A DNA stretch of 12,044 bases from DAOUAJ01 sp034433615 (GCA_034433615.1 DAOUAJ010000032.1:1-12044), one strand, 5' to 3'; numbered from the stretch's first letter, positions 1-9,682 are shown. The notes: generated from the sequence alone by a model not told the origin. Numbers and translations are program-made.

Positions 1-722
1 CCGACCCAGCCGACCTGGCCCACTTCCTCGGCGTGTTGGCGGCGCGTTATCGGGGCCGCATCCACGCCTACGAGATCTGGAACGAGCCCAACCTGGCCTA
101 CGAGTGGGGCGACACCTGGCCCGATCCATACTTCTACGCCGAGATGCTGAAGGCGGCTTATCCGGCCATCAAGGTCGCCGACCCGGACGCGCTGGTGATC
201 GCGGGCGGAGTAGCGACCACCGGACCTGGCTCGCCAGCCGCCGTGGGGGACCTGGACTGGCTACGCACGCTCTATGCAGGAGGCGCACGCGGCTTCTTCG
301 ATGCGCTGAGCACACACCCGTACGGGTTCGGCAAGCCGCCGGATGCCCACAACCCGTGGGGGCTGTCACTGGATCGGGTGGTGGAGCAACGCCAGATCAT
401 GGTGGACAACGGTGACGAGGATACGCCCATGTGGATCACCGAGATGGGCTGGCCCATCCGTACGCCCGCCTGGGACCTGGGCGAGCACCAGCCGTTTACC
501 GTGAGCGAAGCGGAGCAGGCCGAGTACCTGGTGGCGGCGTTCGATCGCATCGCCCATGAGTGGCCATGGATCGATGCGGTGTTCCCCTTCAACTTGGACT
601 TCAGCACTGTGACCTGGTACCCAGCCCAGGAACAGATGCGCTGGTATGCCCTCCTCAACCCGGACGGCAGCCCCCGGCTGAGTTACACCCGACTGCGCCG
701 TTGGGCGCGGGGGATGGGGTGA
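1..722 (+). CDS. Clan GH-A glycoside hydrolase, C-terminal part (5' end outside window)
   Basis: The reading frame is open from the window edge (first full codon at 3) to TGA at 720-722, giving 239 visible residues; the true start lies upstream. The motif EIWNEPN (visible residues 24-30, Glu28 encoded at 84-86) is the acid/base signature of clan GH-A TIM-barrel hydrolases. WITEMGWP carries the likely nucleophile Glu147 (441-443), about 119 residues later, a normal spacing for the clan. STHPYG between them and the late aromatic stretch also fit a barrel. Such enzymes cleave beta-glycosidic bonds by a retaining mechanism. The family within the clan (GH39, GH5 or another) and the substrate cannot be settled from this fragment, and no signal peptide can be judged because the N-terminus is missing. 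It could also be an exopolysaccharide-linked hydrolase of the PslG type. Confidence 0.8.
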   Translation, partial: DPADLAHFLGVLAARYRGRIHAYEIWNEPNLAYEWGDTWPDPYFYAEMLKAAYPAIKVADPDALVIAGGVATTGPGSPAAVGDLDWLRTLYAGGARGFFDALSTHPYGFGKPPDAHNPWGLSLDRVVEQRQIMVDNGDEDTPMWITEMGWPIRTPAWDLGEHQPFTVSEAEQAEYLVAAFDRIAHEWPWIDAVFPFNLDFSTVTWYPAQEQMRWYALLNPDGSPRLSYTRLRRWARGMG

Positions 723-723
723 G

Positions 724-746
724 GCGAGTCAGCGAGTCAGCGGGTC
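724..746. repeat. Short tandem octamer repeat
   Basis: Two perfect copies of GCGAGTCA (724-731, 732-739) are followed by a degenerate third copy (740-746). They lie just behind the glycoside hydrolase stop codon. Function unknown; similar short tandem arrays occur at two other intergenic places in this window. Confidence 0.55.
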
Positions 747-773
747 TTGACCGCAGCTTGCAGAGTCTCTTGA

Positions 774-971
774 ATCAGTGCTTTGCCTTTCTGTTGGCGC
801 TTCAAACATGCTATCAGCACTATTGCAGCCGATATTGGACTAAGATACGACGTGCTCATTGATGCCCGGGTGATTGGAAGCGAACGTTGGGAGCGTATGA
901 AGCGGGAGCGATTCACCCTTTATGAGAACGTAGCCCGGGACGGCATTCCGCTTGTGTCAATGCTGGCCTAA
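774..971 (+). pseudogene. Remnant of MNT-type nucleotidyltransferase, C-terminal piece only
   Basis: An open frame runs from just after an in-frame TGA (771-773) to TAA at 969-971, about 65 codons. The piece LRYDVLID, then SERWERMKRERFTLYENVARDG, resembles the C-terminal end of minimal nucleotidyltransferase domain proteins, where a beta strand is followed by a helix and a closing 'L..N..R.G' segment. The catalytic N-terminal GSxaRG and DxD part of the family is absent, and no room for it exists before the glycoside hydrolase stop. No convincing ribosome binding site precedes the TTG at 783. I read it as a decayed gene of the MNT/HEPN toxin-antitoxin type, cut off at its 5' end. The family assignment rests on pattern memory of a short segment. 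GC is low (about 47% in the line 781-840), unlike the upstream hydrolase. Confidence 0.5.
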
Positions 972-984
972 CAGAGGAGAAGCG

Positions 985-1032
985 ATGATGACCCTTGACG
1001 AAATTACTCAGGACGTTTCCCCGCGTGATTAG
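985..1032 (+). other. 15-codon ORF with good ribosome binding site, vestige or frameshifted start
   Basis: AGGAGA at 975-980 sits 4 bases before ATG 985 (a second ATG follows at 988). The frame reads MMTLDEITQDVSPRD and stops at TAG 1030-1032. The site is too far from TTG 995 to serve it well. The ORF may be the remains of the gene that followed the nucleotidyltransferase (a HEPN partner is usual there), or the original start of the YkgJ-like gene separated from it by a frameshift, or a short leader peptide. The sequence alone does not decide between these. Confidence 0.3.
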
Positions 1033-1960
1033 GAGTCAAAATCTCTGTGATGCCATTCCCACGGCGAACGCTTATGTAGAGCCGAATATCCTCGCGAGAG
1101 TGCTGTCTTCTCCTGACCTGGAAACTTCTCTCCATCACATCATGGCCCTTCAGTACAAAGCCACCCTGGCCATCGTGGATGAGCACAACCAGGAGCAAGG
1201 TCAGGATTTTCTCGCCGATGGTCGCGCCATGAGCCGGGCAAAAGCGATCGCGATCAGCTCCTACGAGCTTGCCCACAAGGCAGACGAGGCGCTGGGGGGA
1301 CCGATCGAACGGCGCGGGCATCACTGCCAGCCCGGTTGCTCATTCTGCTGTTGGCTGCCGGTTGACGTGCTCGCCCCTGAGGCGCTCGCCATCACCACGT
1401 TCCTTCAAGAAAACCTGGAACCACCAGCTCTTGTGCGAATGACTCAGCGCATTACCGAGACCGAGCAGATGGTCTTTCGCCTGAACAGTGAGGAGTGCAT
1501 CAGGGCGGAAGTTCCCTGCCCTCTGTTGGACCTGGAAAGCGGAATGTGTCGGGCCTACTCTATGCGCCCTCATGCCTGTCGCCAGTATGCCAGCTTTCAA
1601 CGGTCGGCCTGTGAGAAGGCCCTGGGCGATCCCGATGCTGCCGTGCCCACAGATTTTCTGTCCCAGACGGTTTACTCCAGGGTGATGATGGGAGTGGTCG
1701 TAGCCTTACATAAGCTGGGCATGGACTACCACACCCTTGACCTGGTGTCGGCCCTTCGTATCGCTCTGACTGAACCTGAACCGGCCGGGCGATGGTTCAC
1801 CGGGGAAGGTCTGTTTGCGCCGGCCTGGCGGAGCAGCCGCGAGCCTGGAGATATAGACCCTGCTGAGAATGATTTGCGCACCCTGCGCCGCCTGTGCGAG
1901 AGAATACTTTTGGGTTCTGCAATACTCGATGCTTGCTCTCAACCCTTCTCCACAGTATAA
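995..1960 (+). CDS. YkgJ-like cysteine-cluster (zinc/iron-chelating) protein
   Basis: The 321-codon frame holds two cysteine groups typical of the YkgJ family: C111, C115, C118, C119 in CQPGCSFCC, and C175, C185, C195 with C168 nearby, in the CPLL..GMC..Y..RPHACR pattern. The family is predicted to bind zinc or an iron-sulfur cluster; its biochemical role is not established. The N-terminal 105 residues are probably helical and unrecognised. The start is uncertain: TTG 995 and GTG 1025 lack a ribosome binding site at proper distance, and ATG 1142 (residue 50) also lacks one but would keep all the clustered cysteines. The good site at 975-980 belongs to ATG 985 in another frame, so a frameshift near the start is possible. 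TAA at 1958-1960 overlaps the -10 box of the next operon. No signal peptide or membrane segment is visible. Confidence 0.75.
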   Translation: MTKLLRTFPRVIRSQNLCDAIPTANAYVEPNILARVLSSPDLETSLHHIMALQYKATLAIVDEHNQEQGQDFLADGRAMSRAKAIAISSYELAHKADEALGGPIERRGHHCQPGCSFCCWLPVDVLAPEALAITTFLQENLEPPALVRMTQRITETEQMVFRLNSEECIRAEVPCPLLDLESGMCRAYSMRPHACRQYASFQRSACEKALGDPDAAVPTDFLSQTVYSRVMMGVVVALHKLGMDYHTLDLVSALRIALTEPEPAGRWFTGEGLFAPAWRSSREPGDIDPAENDLRTLRRLCERILLGSAILDACSQPFSTV

Positions 1961-1961
1961 T
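1933..1961 (+). promoter_or_regulatory. Likely sigma-70 promoter of the restriction-modification operon
   Basis: TATAAT at 1956-1961 matches the -10 consensus exactly. TTGCTC at 1933-1938 (3 of 6 matches) lies 17 bases upstream. The -10 box overlaps the TAA of the YkgJ-like gene. Initiation would be expected near 1968. Confidence 0.5.
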
Positions 1962-1967
1962 CAATCC

Positions 1968-2006
1968 ATGAGGAACCAAGAGTTTGAACCAGAGGCGGGG
2001 CAATGA
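1968..2006 (+). other. Possible 12-codon leader ORF overlapping the methyltransferase start
   Basis: ATG 1968 opens a frame reading MRNQEFEPEAGQ and ends at TGA 2004-2006, which overlaps ATG 2003 of the methyltransferase as ATGA. There is no ribosome binding site, but ATG 1968 falls where the promoter at 1933-1961 would start transcription, so it could be read from a leaderless transcript. This is inference from spacing; the ORF may be chance. Confidence 0.25.
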
Positions 2007-3949
2007 CCAAAGGACAGCGATCCGGGGTGATTGATAAGCAAACCCTGGCGAACAAACTACAGGAAGCTCTGGCCGCTCACATATACCAACAAGCCAGGAG
2101 GCTTGGCCTTTCTCTCTTTCCCGCCCAAGTAGCCTCCTTGTGTGATTCCCTCTTGAGAGAACCAGGCCGGGTTTGTGAGGCTGATCAACGGCCATCAGAG
2201 CGTATTTTGAGGGAAAGTGCCCTGTTTGACACATACCACACCGAGAACCTGGAGGTACAAGACTATCTACATCTGATCTCGCAGGAGATGCGCAAACGTC
2301 TGGGCCAGTATGCTACTCCTAGCATCGTTGTAAAATACATCCTGGACGCGGTAGGATACCGAGATGATGCCGACATTCTAGATAAGCGTTTGATTGACCC
2401 AGCCTGTGGGTCAGGCATTTTTCTGGTGGAGGCAGTTAGAGTCTACCTGTCCGCTTTACGTCGGAACAACGTCCCCGTAGAACAGTGGTATTTGCGCATC
2501 CAATCCGCGTTTACCGGTGTGGATGTTGATCCCATCGCCTGTCTGTATGCTCGCTTTAACCTGAGCCTGCTGTTAACCCCTGCTGTTCTGTTTTGGACTG
2601 GTGCTTTCCCAGATAGCCCGCTACCGAATCTGCCGATTTACTGCCTGGATACACTGGAAACGATAGCCAAAGAGCTGGGCGCTCCCCGACTCTTCCCGGC
2701 TGAAACACCCCCTCTTCGTCTGACAAACTCGTTTGACTTCGTGGTGGGCAACCCACCTTATCACAAGATAGGTCGGTTGGATAAGGAACTGAGCGAAGTT
2801 TTCCAGGATTCTCTCTATGGTCACCCTAATGCTTATGGCCTCTTCCTGCACGCTGGACTAGAGATGCTCCGTTTTAACGGTGTCCTGGGATACATCATTC
2901 CACGTTCTATGCTCTCCGGGTTGTACTTCCAGAATCTACGGCGGTTCATCGAGCGAGAAGTGACCCTGCACGAGATCGCTCTGATTGCCGAGCGCAAGAA
3001 GGTCTTTAAAAACGTGCTACAGGGCACCATGATTTTGGTTATCCAACGCGAGCGTCGGGATCGAGACCGGAAGGTCATAGCTCTTCGTCCACTTAAGACA
3101 GCCGTAATTCACTCGGTTGCAGATTTAGAGAGTCGGCGGGTGCCCACTGTCAGAGTAGACGCACGACAGGTCATCCGCCATCTGAATGGCAATAGTATCT
3201 GGTTCGTGGCCGATAACCAGCGCGCTTACGAGATTTTGGACAAGATTTTGGGCTCTCACCCCTTGCTGTCTAGCTCTGCTGTTGCCTGTCCTGCCCGCAC
3301 AGGCCCCATCGTGTGGAATCGGGTCAAGCCTCTTCTCCGCTCGTGCCCTGAAGCCGATACGCTGCCGTTGATATGGGCAACTGACATAGGACGGTTCGCT
3401 TTTGCTTTCAATAGTGCAGGCGAGAGCCGTCCTCCATACCTAAAAGTAACCCCTCACACTCGCGGTCTTGTAAACCAGGGGAAGAGCCTGCTTGTGCAAC
3501 GAGTGACAGCCGACGAGCAGCCTCACCGTTTGGTCGCCTGCGTGCTAGATCATTTCTGCGCCGAACACGCGGCGGGATATTTCGTTGAGAACCATCTTAA
3601 TGTCATTCAGCCCCGCTCTGACGCCCCGCCCATTGATCTCTATTACCTGCTGAGTATCCTTTGCTCTGACGTGATAGAGTTCTTTTTCCGCGCGATGAAC
3701 GGCAATACCCAGGTCTCGGCCACCGAGCTCAACCTCATGCCTATTCCACGCTGCGGTCAAGAGTCACAGATTGCTGCCCTGGCTCGCCAGTTACAAGACA
3801 CGCCAGATATCGTCGCCAGGATAGCACTGGAGCAGAAGTTGAACGAACAGGTGGCCCAGGTTTACGGTCTAACCACCGATGAACTCCGTTTCATCCAGGA
3901 AACTCTGATCAAGAATGGGCGTGTTCCGGAGAGCCTGAATGACCATTGA
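2003..3949 (+). CDS. Type II N6-adenine DNA methyltransferase, partner of a BsuBI/PstI-type endonuclease
   Basis: The 648-residue protein transfers methyl from S-adenosylmethionine to adenine N6 and should protect host DNA from the enzyme encoded next. Motif X appears as GQYATP (residues 101-106), motif I as DPACGSG (132-138), an acidic region GVDVDP at 172-177, and the catalytic motif IV as NPPY (250-253). This order, with NPPY after motif I, is that of gamma-class amino-methyltransferases. Residues from about 370 to 600 form the probable target-recognition part, ending in GNTQVSATELNLMPIP, a segment common in N6-adenine methylases of this type. If it matches the neighbour family, it methylates CTGCAG. 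ATG 2003 has only a weak GAGG upstream (1992-1995). The stop overlaps the endonuclease start by 11 bases. Sampled lines are 50-53% GC, lower than the flanking genes, suggesting transfer. Confidence 0.9.
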   Translation: MTKGQRSGVIDKQTLANKLQEALAAHIYQQARRLGLSLFPAQVASLCDSLLREPGRVCEADQRPSERILRESALFDTYHTENLEVQDYLHLISQEMRKRLGQYATPSIVVKYILDAVGYRDDADILDKRLIDPACGSGIFLVEAVRVYLSALRRNNVPVEQWYLRIQSAFTGVDVDPIACLYARFNLSLLLTPAVLFWTGAFPDSPLPNLPIYCLDTLETIAKELGAPRLFPAETPPLRLTNSFDFVVGNPPYHKIGRLDKELSEVFQDSLYGHPNAYGLFLHAGLEMLRFNGVLGYIIPRSMLSGLYFQNLRRFIEREVTLHEIALIAERKKVFKNVLQGTMILVIQRERRDRDRKVIALRPLKTAVIHSVADLESRRVPTVRVDARQVIRHLNGNSIWFVADNQRAYEILDKILGSHPLLSSSAVACPARTGPIVWNRVKPLLRSCPEADTLPLIWATDIGRFAFAFNSAGESRPPYLKVTPHTRGLVNQGKSLLVQRVTADEQPHRLVACVLDHFCAEHAAGYFVENHLNVIQPRSDAPPIDLYYLLSILCSDVIEFFFRAMNGNTQVSATELNLMPIPRCGQESQIAALARQLQDTPDIVARIALEQKLNEQVAQVYGLTTDELRFIQETLIKNGRVPESLNDH

Positions 3950-4859
3950 CGAGATAAAAGCGTTGCTGCAAGAGTTGAATTTTGAGTCCCGCAGCATTAC
4001 CGATCAGACGGTTTTCTGTATTCTGGCCCTTGCTGACACCACCCCACGCCAAGGGTTGCTTGCCGGACATACTTGCCTAGCTGATGGAGCCCGCATACAC
4101 GATATCCTGAACTTCGTTCGGCAGGACATGAACCGACCGGTGGCAGAGAACACTCGCGAATCGTACCGCAAAACTTCCCTGCGACCGCTTACAGAAGCGG
4201 GCTGGGTAATCCGTCACCAACTGAGCACGAATGATCCCAACACATATTACCGACTACATCCAGACTTCGCTCGCCTGCTTACACTACCTCCTGGGCCAGA
4301 GCGCGATACCCTGATTGAACGCCTGCGTCTTCCTGAACGAAGACGACTCAGACAACGGCTGGATTTTCGGCAGGAGGTACAGGTTACTTTAGCTCCGGGA
4401 CAAATCCATATACTCAGCCCTGGCTATCATAATCTTCTCGAAAAAGCTGTGGTAGAGATTCTGAGCCCGGCCCTCATACGGTATCCCCAGGTAGTTTATC
4501 TGGGTGATACTGCTTCCAGGGCTGGTTACCAGAATCGCCCCTTGATGCGGCGATTGAATCTGCCCATAGACGTCAGCGTTTCGCTTCCTGATGTGATCGT
4601 CTACAGTTCTGAAGAGAACACCTTGCTTATTATCGAAGCCGTGACCTCTTCTGGGCCAATTACACCAGGGCGGCTGACCCAACTACAGCAACTTACCACC
4701 AATTCCACCAGCCTGGGCGTGCAGACAACCTATATATCTGCTTTCCCTTCCCGGCAGATCTTCAAGCAGTTCGCTGAGGAGATCGCCTGGGGAAGCAGTG
4801 TCTGGATTGCAGACGAGCCGTACAACATCATCCACTTTGCTCACCTCACTCCTACCTGA
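3939..4859 (+). CDS. BsuBI/PstI-family Type II restriction endonuclease
   Basis: The 306-residue protein is close to the size of BsuBI and PstI (a little over 300 residues), which cut CTGCAG. The C-terminal catalytic part is recognisable: VVYLGDT (185-191), PIDVSVSLPDVIVY with Pro217-Asp218, then LLIIEAVTSSGP with Glu233, and later SAFPSR, EIAW and VWIADEP..IIHF. Asp218 and Glu233 are the likely metal-binding residues of the PD-(D/E)xK-like core. The N-terminal half includes a winged-helix-like stretch around residues 72-110 (SYRKTSLRPLTEAGW, then YYRLHPDF), as in the family's N-terminal domain. It overlaps the methyltransferase by 11 bases, so its translation is probably coupled and follows methylase synthesis. 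Cleavage at CTGCAG is inferred from the family; three such sites occur in this window (6040, 6592, 11369). Confidence 0.92.
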   Translation: MTIDEIKALLQELNFESRSITDQTVFCILALADTTPRQGLLAGHTCLADGARIHDILNFVRQDMNRPVAENTRESYRKTSLRPLTEAGWVIRHQLSTNDPNTYYRLHPDFARLLTLPPGPERDTLIERLRLPERRRLRQRLDFRQEVQVTLAPGQIHILSPGYHNLLEKAVVEILSPALIRYPQVVYLGDTASRAGYQNRPLMRRLNLPIDVSVSLPDVIVYSSEENTLLIIEAVTSSGPITPGRLTQLQQLTTNSTSLGVQTTYISAFPSRQIFKQFAEEIAWGSSVWIADEPYNIIHFAHLTPT

Positions 4860-4896
4860 GCCGCTTCACCAAAACTGGACATACACAATTTACCAT

Positions 4897-4903
4897 CCGG
4901 AGG
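4897..4903 (+). promoter_or_regulatory. Ribosome binding site of the GGT-family gene
   Basis: CCGGAGG lies 9 bases before ATG 4913 and fixes that start. The 53-base gap after the endonuclease shows no clear promoter or terminator hairpin. Confidence 0.6.
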
Positions 4904-4912
4904 CCCGATCCC

Positions 4913-6586
4913 ATGAATCTCGACGCTGTCTTCCGTTCCCGTCGCAGTAACGTGCTGGCCACGCGCGGCATGGTGGCGACCAGTCAACCGTTAGCCGCGC
5001 AGGCCGGCCTGGACATCCTCAAAGCCGGCGGCAACGCGGCCGACGCCGCTGTCGCCACCGCCGCCATGCTCAGCGTGGTGGAACCCATGTCCACCGGCAT
5101 CGGTGGCGATTGCTTTGCCCTCTACTATGATGCCAGGACGAAGGCCGTCACAGCGCTCAACGGCTCGGGTCGAGCCCCAGCCGCCGCCTCCATCGAAGAG
5201 TTGCGTCGCCTGGGGTACACGAAGATGCCCACTTACACGGGCCACGCCGTCAGTGTACCCGGCACCGTGGCCGGCTGGAGCGATCTATTAGAGCGCTACG
5301 GCCGCATGACCCTGGCCGATGTCCTACAGCCGGCCATCTGGACGGCAGAAAACGGCTATCCCGTGACCGAGCTGATCGCCCTCGGCTGGGCCACGCAGGT
5401 GAAGAAGCTGCTGCGCGCCCCCGATTGGGAGGGCAGTGATCTCAGCAACGGACCAGAGCAGCCCAGTGGCCACGAGTTGCTGGTGGACGGCCGCGCTCCC
5501 CGCCCCGGCGAGATGATGCGTCTCCCCACCCTGGCTGAGACACTACGCCGCATCGCCACCAAGGGCAAAGATTACATCTATCGAGGCGAGTTCGCTCGCA
5601 AGCTCAGCGAGCACGTGCAACGCTACGGCGGCTGGATCACTCCCGAGGACATGGCTGCTCACACATCCACCTGGGACGAGCCGATCACCGCTGACTATCG
5701 CGGCGTCACCCTCTACGAGTGCCCGCCCAACGGCCAGGGGCTGGCCGCCATCATCGCCCTTAACCTGGCCGCTGGCTTCGATCTGGCGGCGATGAACGAG
5801 GCCGACCGGGTGCACACGATGATCGAGTGCATGCGCCTGGCCTTCGCCGACGCGCAGCAGTGGGTGTGCGACCCGCGCGCAGCGGACATCCCCCTGGCCG
5901 AGCTTGCCAGCCCCGAGTACGCCGCCCGTCGCCGCCAGCGCATCAACCTACGCCAGGCCGCCCAGGACGTGCCCTACGGCACCCCCCAGGCCGGCTCCGA
6001 TACGGTCTATCTCAGCGTGGTAGACAGTGAGGGGAATGCCTGCAGCTTCATCAACAGCCTGTACATGGGTATGGGCACCGGCCTGGTAGTGCCGGGCACC
6101 GGCGTGGCTTTGCAGAACCGGGCCGCGCTTTTCGTGCTGGACCCACAACATCCTAACGCCCTGGCGCCTAACAAACGCCCCTACCACACCATCATTCCGG
6201 CCATGACAACACGCAGCGGGGAATTGCACGCCTCGTTTGGGGTGATGGGTGGGTACATGCAGCCACAAGGGCATTTCCAGGTTTTGGTCAACCTGCTAGA
6301 CCTGGGAATGCCACCGCAGCAGGCGTTAGATATGCCTCGTTGGATGTTAGCGGAGCCGCGCGATGGCCTGGGCGCCCAACAGCCCGGCGGCCTGGTATTG
6401 ATGGAGGAAGGCTGGGCTTTCGCCACCTTAGCCGAGCTGGCGCGCCGCGGTCATCGCCTGGTTCCGGTAGCCGGATTCGATCGTGGCGTCTTCGGCGGCG
6501 GCCAGATCATCCTGCGCGACCCAGCTACCGGTGTCCTCACCGCTGGCAGCGACCCGCGCAAAGACGGCTGTGCAGTGGGGTGGTAA
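4913..6586 (+). CDS. Gamma-glutamyltransferase-family hydrolase (YwrD-like), N-terminal nucleophile enzyme
   Basis: The 557-residue proenzyme shows the family landmarks: GMVATSQPLAAQAGLDILK and GGNAADAAVATAA near the N-terminus, GIGGDCFALYYD, GSGRAPAA, then SDTVYLSVVD, where Thr364 (6002-6004) should become the nucleophile after self-cleavage into subunits of about 363 and 194 residues. GVMGGYMQPQGHFQVL near the C-terminus is typical of the YwrD-like branch. The residue after the nucleophile is Val, then Tyr (TVY), not the TTH of classical enzymes. The Ser-Ser pair that forms the oxyanion site in E. coli Ggt aligns with His425-Thr426 in KRPYHTIIP. So glutathione activity should not be assumed; hydrolysis of another gamma-glutamyl or amide substrate (oxamate hydrolase HpxW is a relative) is possible. 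No signal peptide is seen, so a cytoplasmic location is likely. It converges on valS with 21 bases between stops. Confidence 0.88.
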   Translation: MNLDAVFRSRRSNVLATRGMVATSQPLAAQAGLDILKAGGNAADAAVATAAMLSVVEPMSTGIGGDCFALYYDARTKAVTALNGSGRAPAAASIEELRRLGYTKMPTYTGHAVSVPGTVAGWSDLLERYGRMTLADVLQPAIWTAENGYPVTELIALGWATQVKKLLRAPDWEGSDLSNGPEQPSGHELLVDGRAPRPGEMMRLPTLAETLRRIATKGKDYIYRGEFARKLSEHVQRYGGWITPEDMAAHTSTWDEPITADYRGVTLYECPPNGQGLAAIIALNLAAGFDLAAMNEADRVHTMIECMRLAFADAQQWVCDPRAADIPLAELASPEYAARRRQRINLRQAAQDVPYGTPQAGSDTVYLSVVDSEGNACSFINSLYMGMGTGLVVPGTGVALQNRAALFVLDPQHPNALAPNKRPYHTIIPAMTTRSGELHASFGVMGGYMQPQGHFQVLVNLLDLGMPPQQALDMPRWMLAEPRDGLGAQQPGGLVLMEEGWAFATLAELARRGHRLVPVAGFDRGVFGGGQIILRDPATGVLTAGSDPRKDGCAVGW

Positions 6587-6607
6587 AGTAGCTGCAGGCA
6601 ACATGTT

Positions 6608-9328
<2,721 letters not shown>

Positions 9329-9341
9329 CTCGTTCACTCCT

Positions 9342-9369
9342 TATAGCCATCAGCTATTAGCTATCAGCC
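9342..9369. repeat. Degenerate tandem heptamers between the T-box terminator and valS
   Basis: Four adjacent 7-base units lie at 9342-9348, 9349-9355, 9356-9362 and 9363-9369. The last three read ATCAGCT, ATTAGCT and ATCAGCC; the first is TATAGCC. Role unknown. Confidence 0.5.
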
Positions 9370-9370
9370 A

Positions 9371-9408
9371 AACAAAAAGCCCCTCGCGTCTCAAGGACGA
9401 GAGGGGCT
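9371..9408 (-). terminator. Intrinsic terminator of the valS T-box leader
   Basis: On the minus strand AGCCCCTCTCGTC pairs with GACGCGAGGGGCT (13 pairs with one mismatch) around the loop CTTGA, followed by TTTTTGTT. It lies directly after the T-box sequence. The antiterminator would use the 5' arm together with the upstream T-box bulge, so the two structures exclude each other. Confidence 0.9.
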
Positions 9409-9647
9409 CCCGCGGTACCACCTTGCTTGGCAGAGTAAAGACACAGTCGAAAGACCGGCTCAAACGCCTCTGCCCACTCTGCGCTGTAACGGGCGAACCC
9501 GTGCCCTCTTACTCTCGTTCAGAGGGCCGACTCCCCGGCGACCTTCGACGGCGCTCGTCGAGCGGGGCTCTCACCCGGTGACCCCACCTCTCTGGCGACT
9601 GCCTGCCGCCTACTCCTCCGGTTCACAGTCGTTAACGAACCAGTCAC
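9371..9647 (-). ncRNA. T-box riboswitch leader of valS
   Basis: The leader RNA reads the charging state of tRNA-Val: uncharged tRNA pairs with the specifier codon and with the T-box bulge, stabilising an antiterminator and letting RNA polymerase reach valS. The minus strand contains the core element GGTGGTACCGCGG (9410-9422), nearly invariant in T-boxes, followed at once by the terminator. Upstream, GAGGAGTAGG, AGAGAGGTGGGG and CTGAACGAGAGTAAGAGG match the general order of Stem I elements. A GTC in GGGGAGTCGGCC (9529-9531) is placed where a valine specifier is expected; this assignment is by analogy and less certain than the T-box itself. The 5' end is set from the promoter at 9654-9682. Confidence 0.93.
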
Positions 9648-9653
9648 AATCCA

Positions 9654-9682
9654 ATTATAATCGCTGTTGAATATCCTGTCAA
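9654..9682 (-). promoter_or_regulatory. Consensus sigma-70 promoter of the valS leader
   Basis: On the minus strand TTGACA (9677-9682) and TATAAT (9654-9659) are both perfect matches to consensus, separated by exactly 17 bases. Initiation should fall near 9647, giving a leader of about 320 bases before ATG 9328. Confidence 0.88.

Noticed and set aside
740..755. Hairpin GCGGGTC/GACCGC as terminator of the glycoside hydrolase
   Set aside because: The stem needs a bulge, the loop is only two bases, and no T-run follows.
783..971. Intact 62-residue gene from TTG 783
   Set aside because: No ribosome binding site, and the sequence looks like only the C-terminal end of a nucleotidyltransferase, so I treat it as a remnant.
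9329..9337. GTG 9337 as start of valS
   Set aside because: AGGAG directly touches this GTG, leaving no spacing, while ATG 9328 is 8 bases from it.
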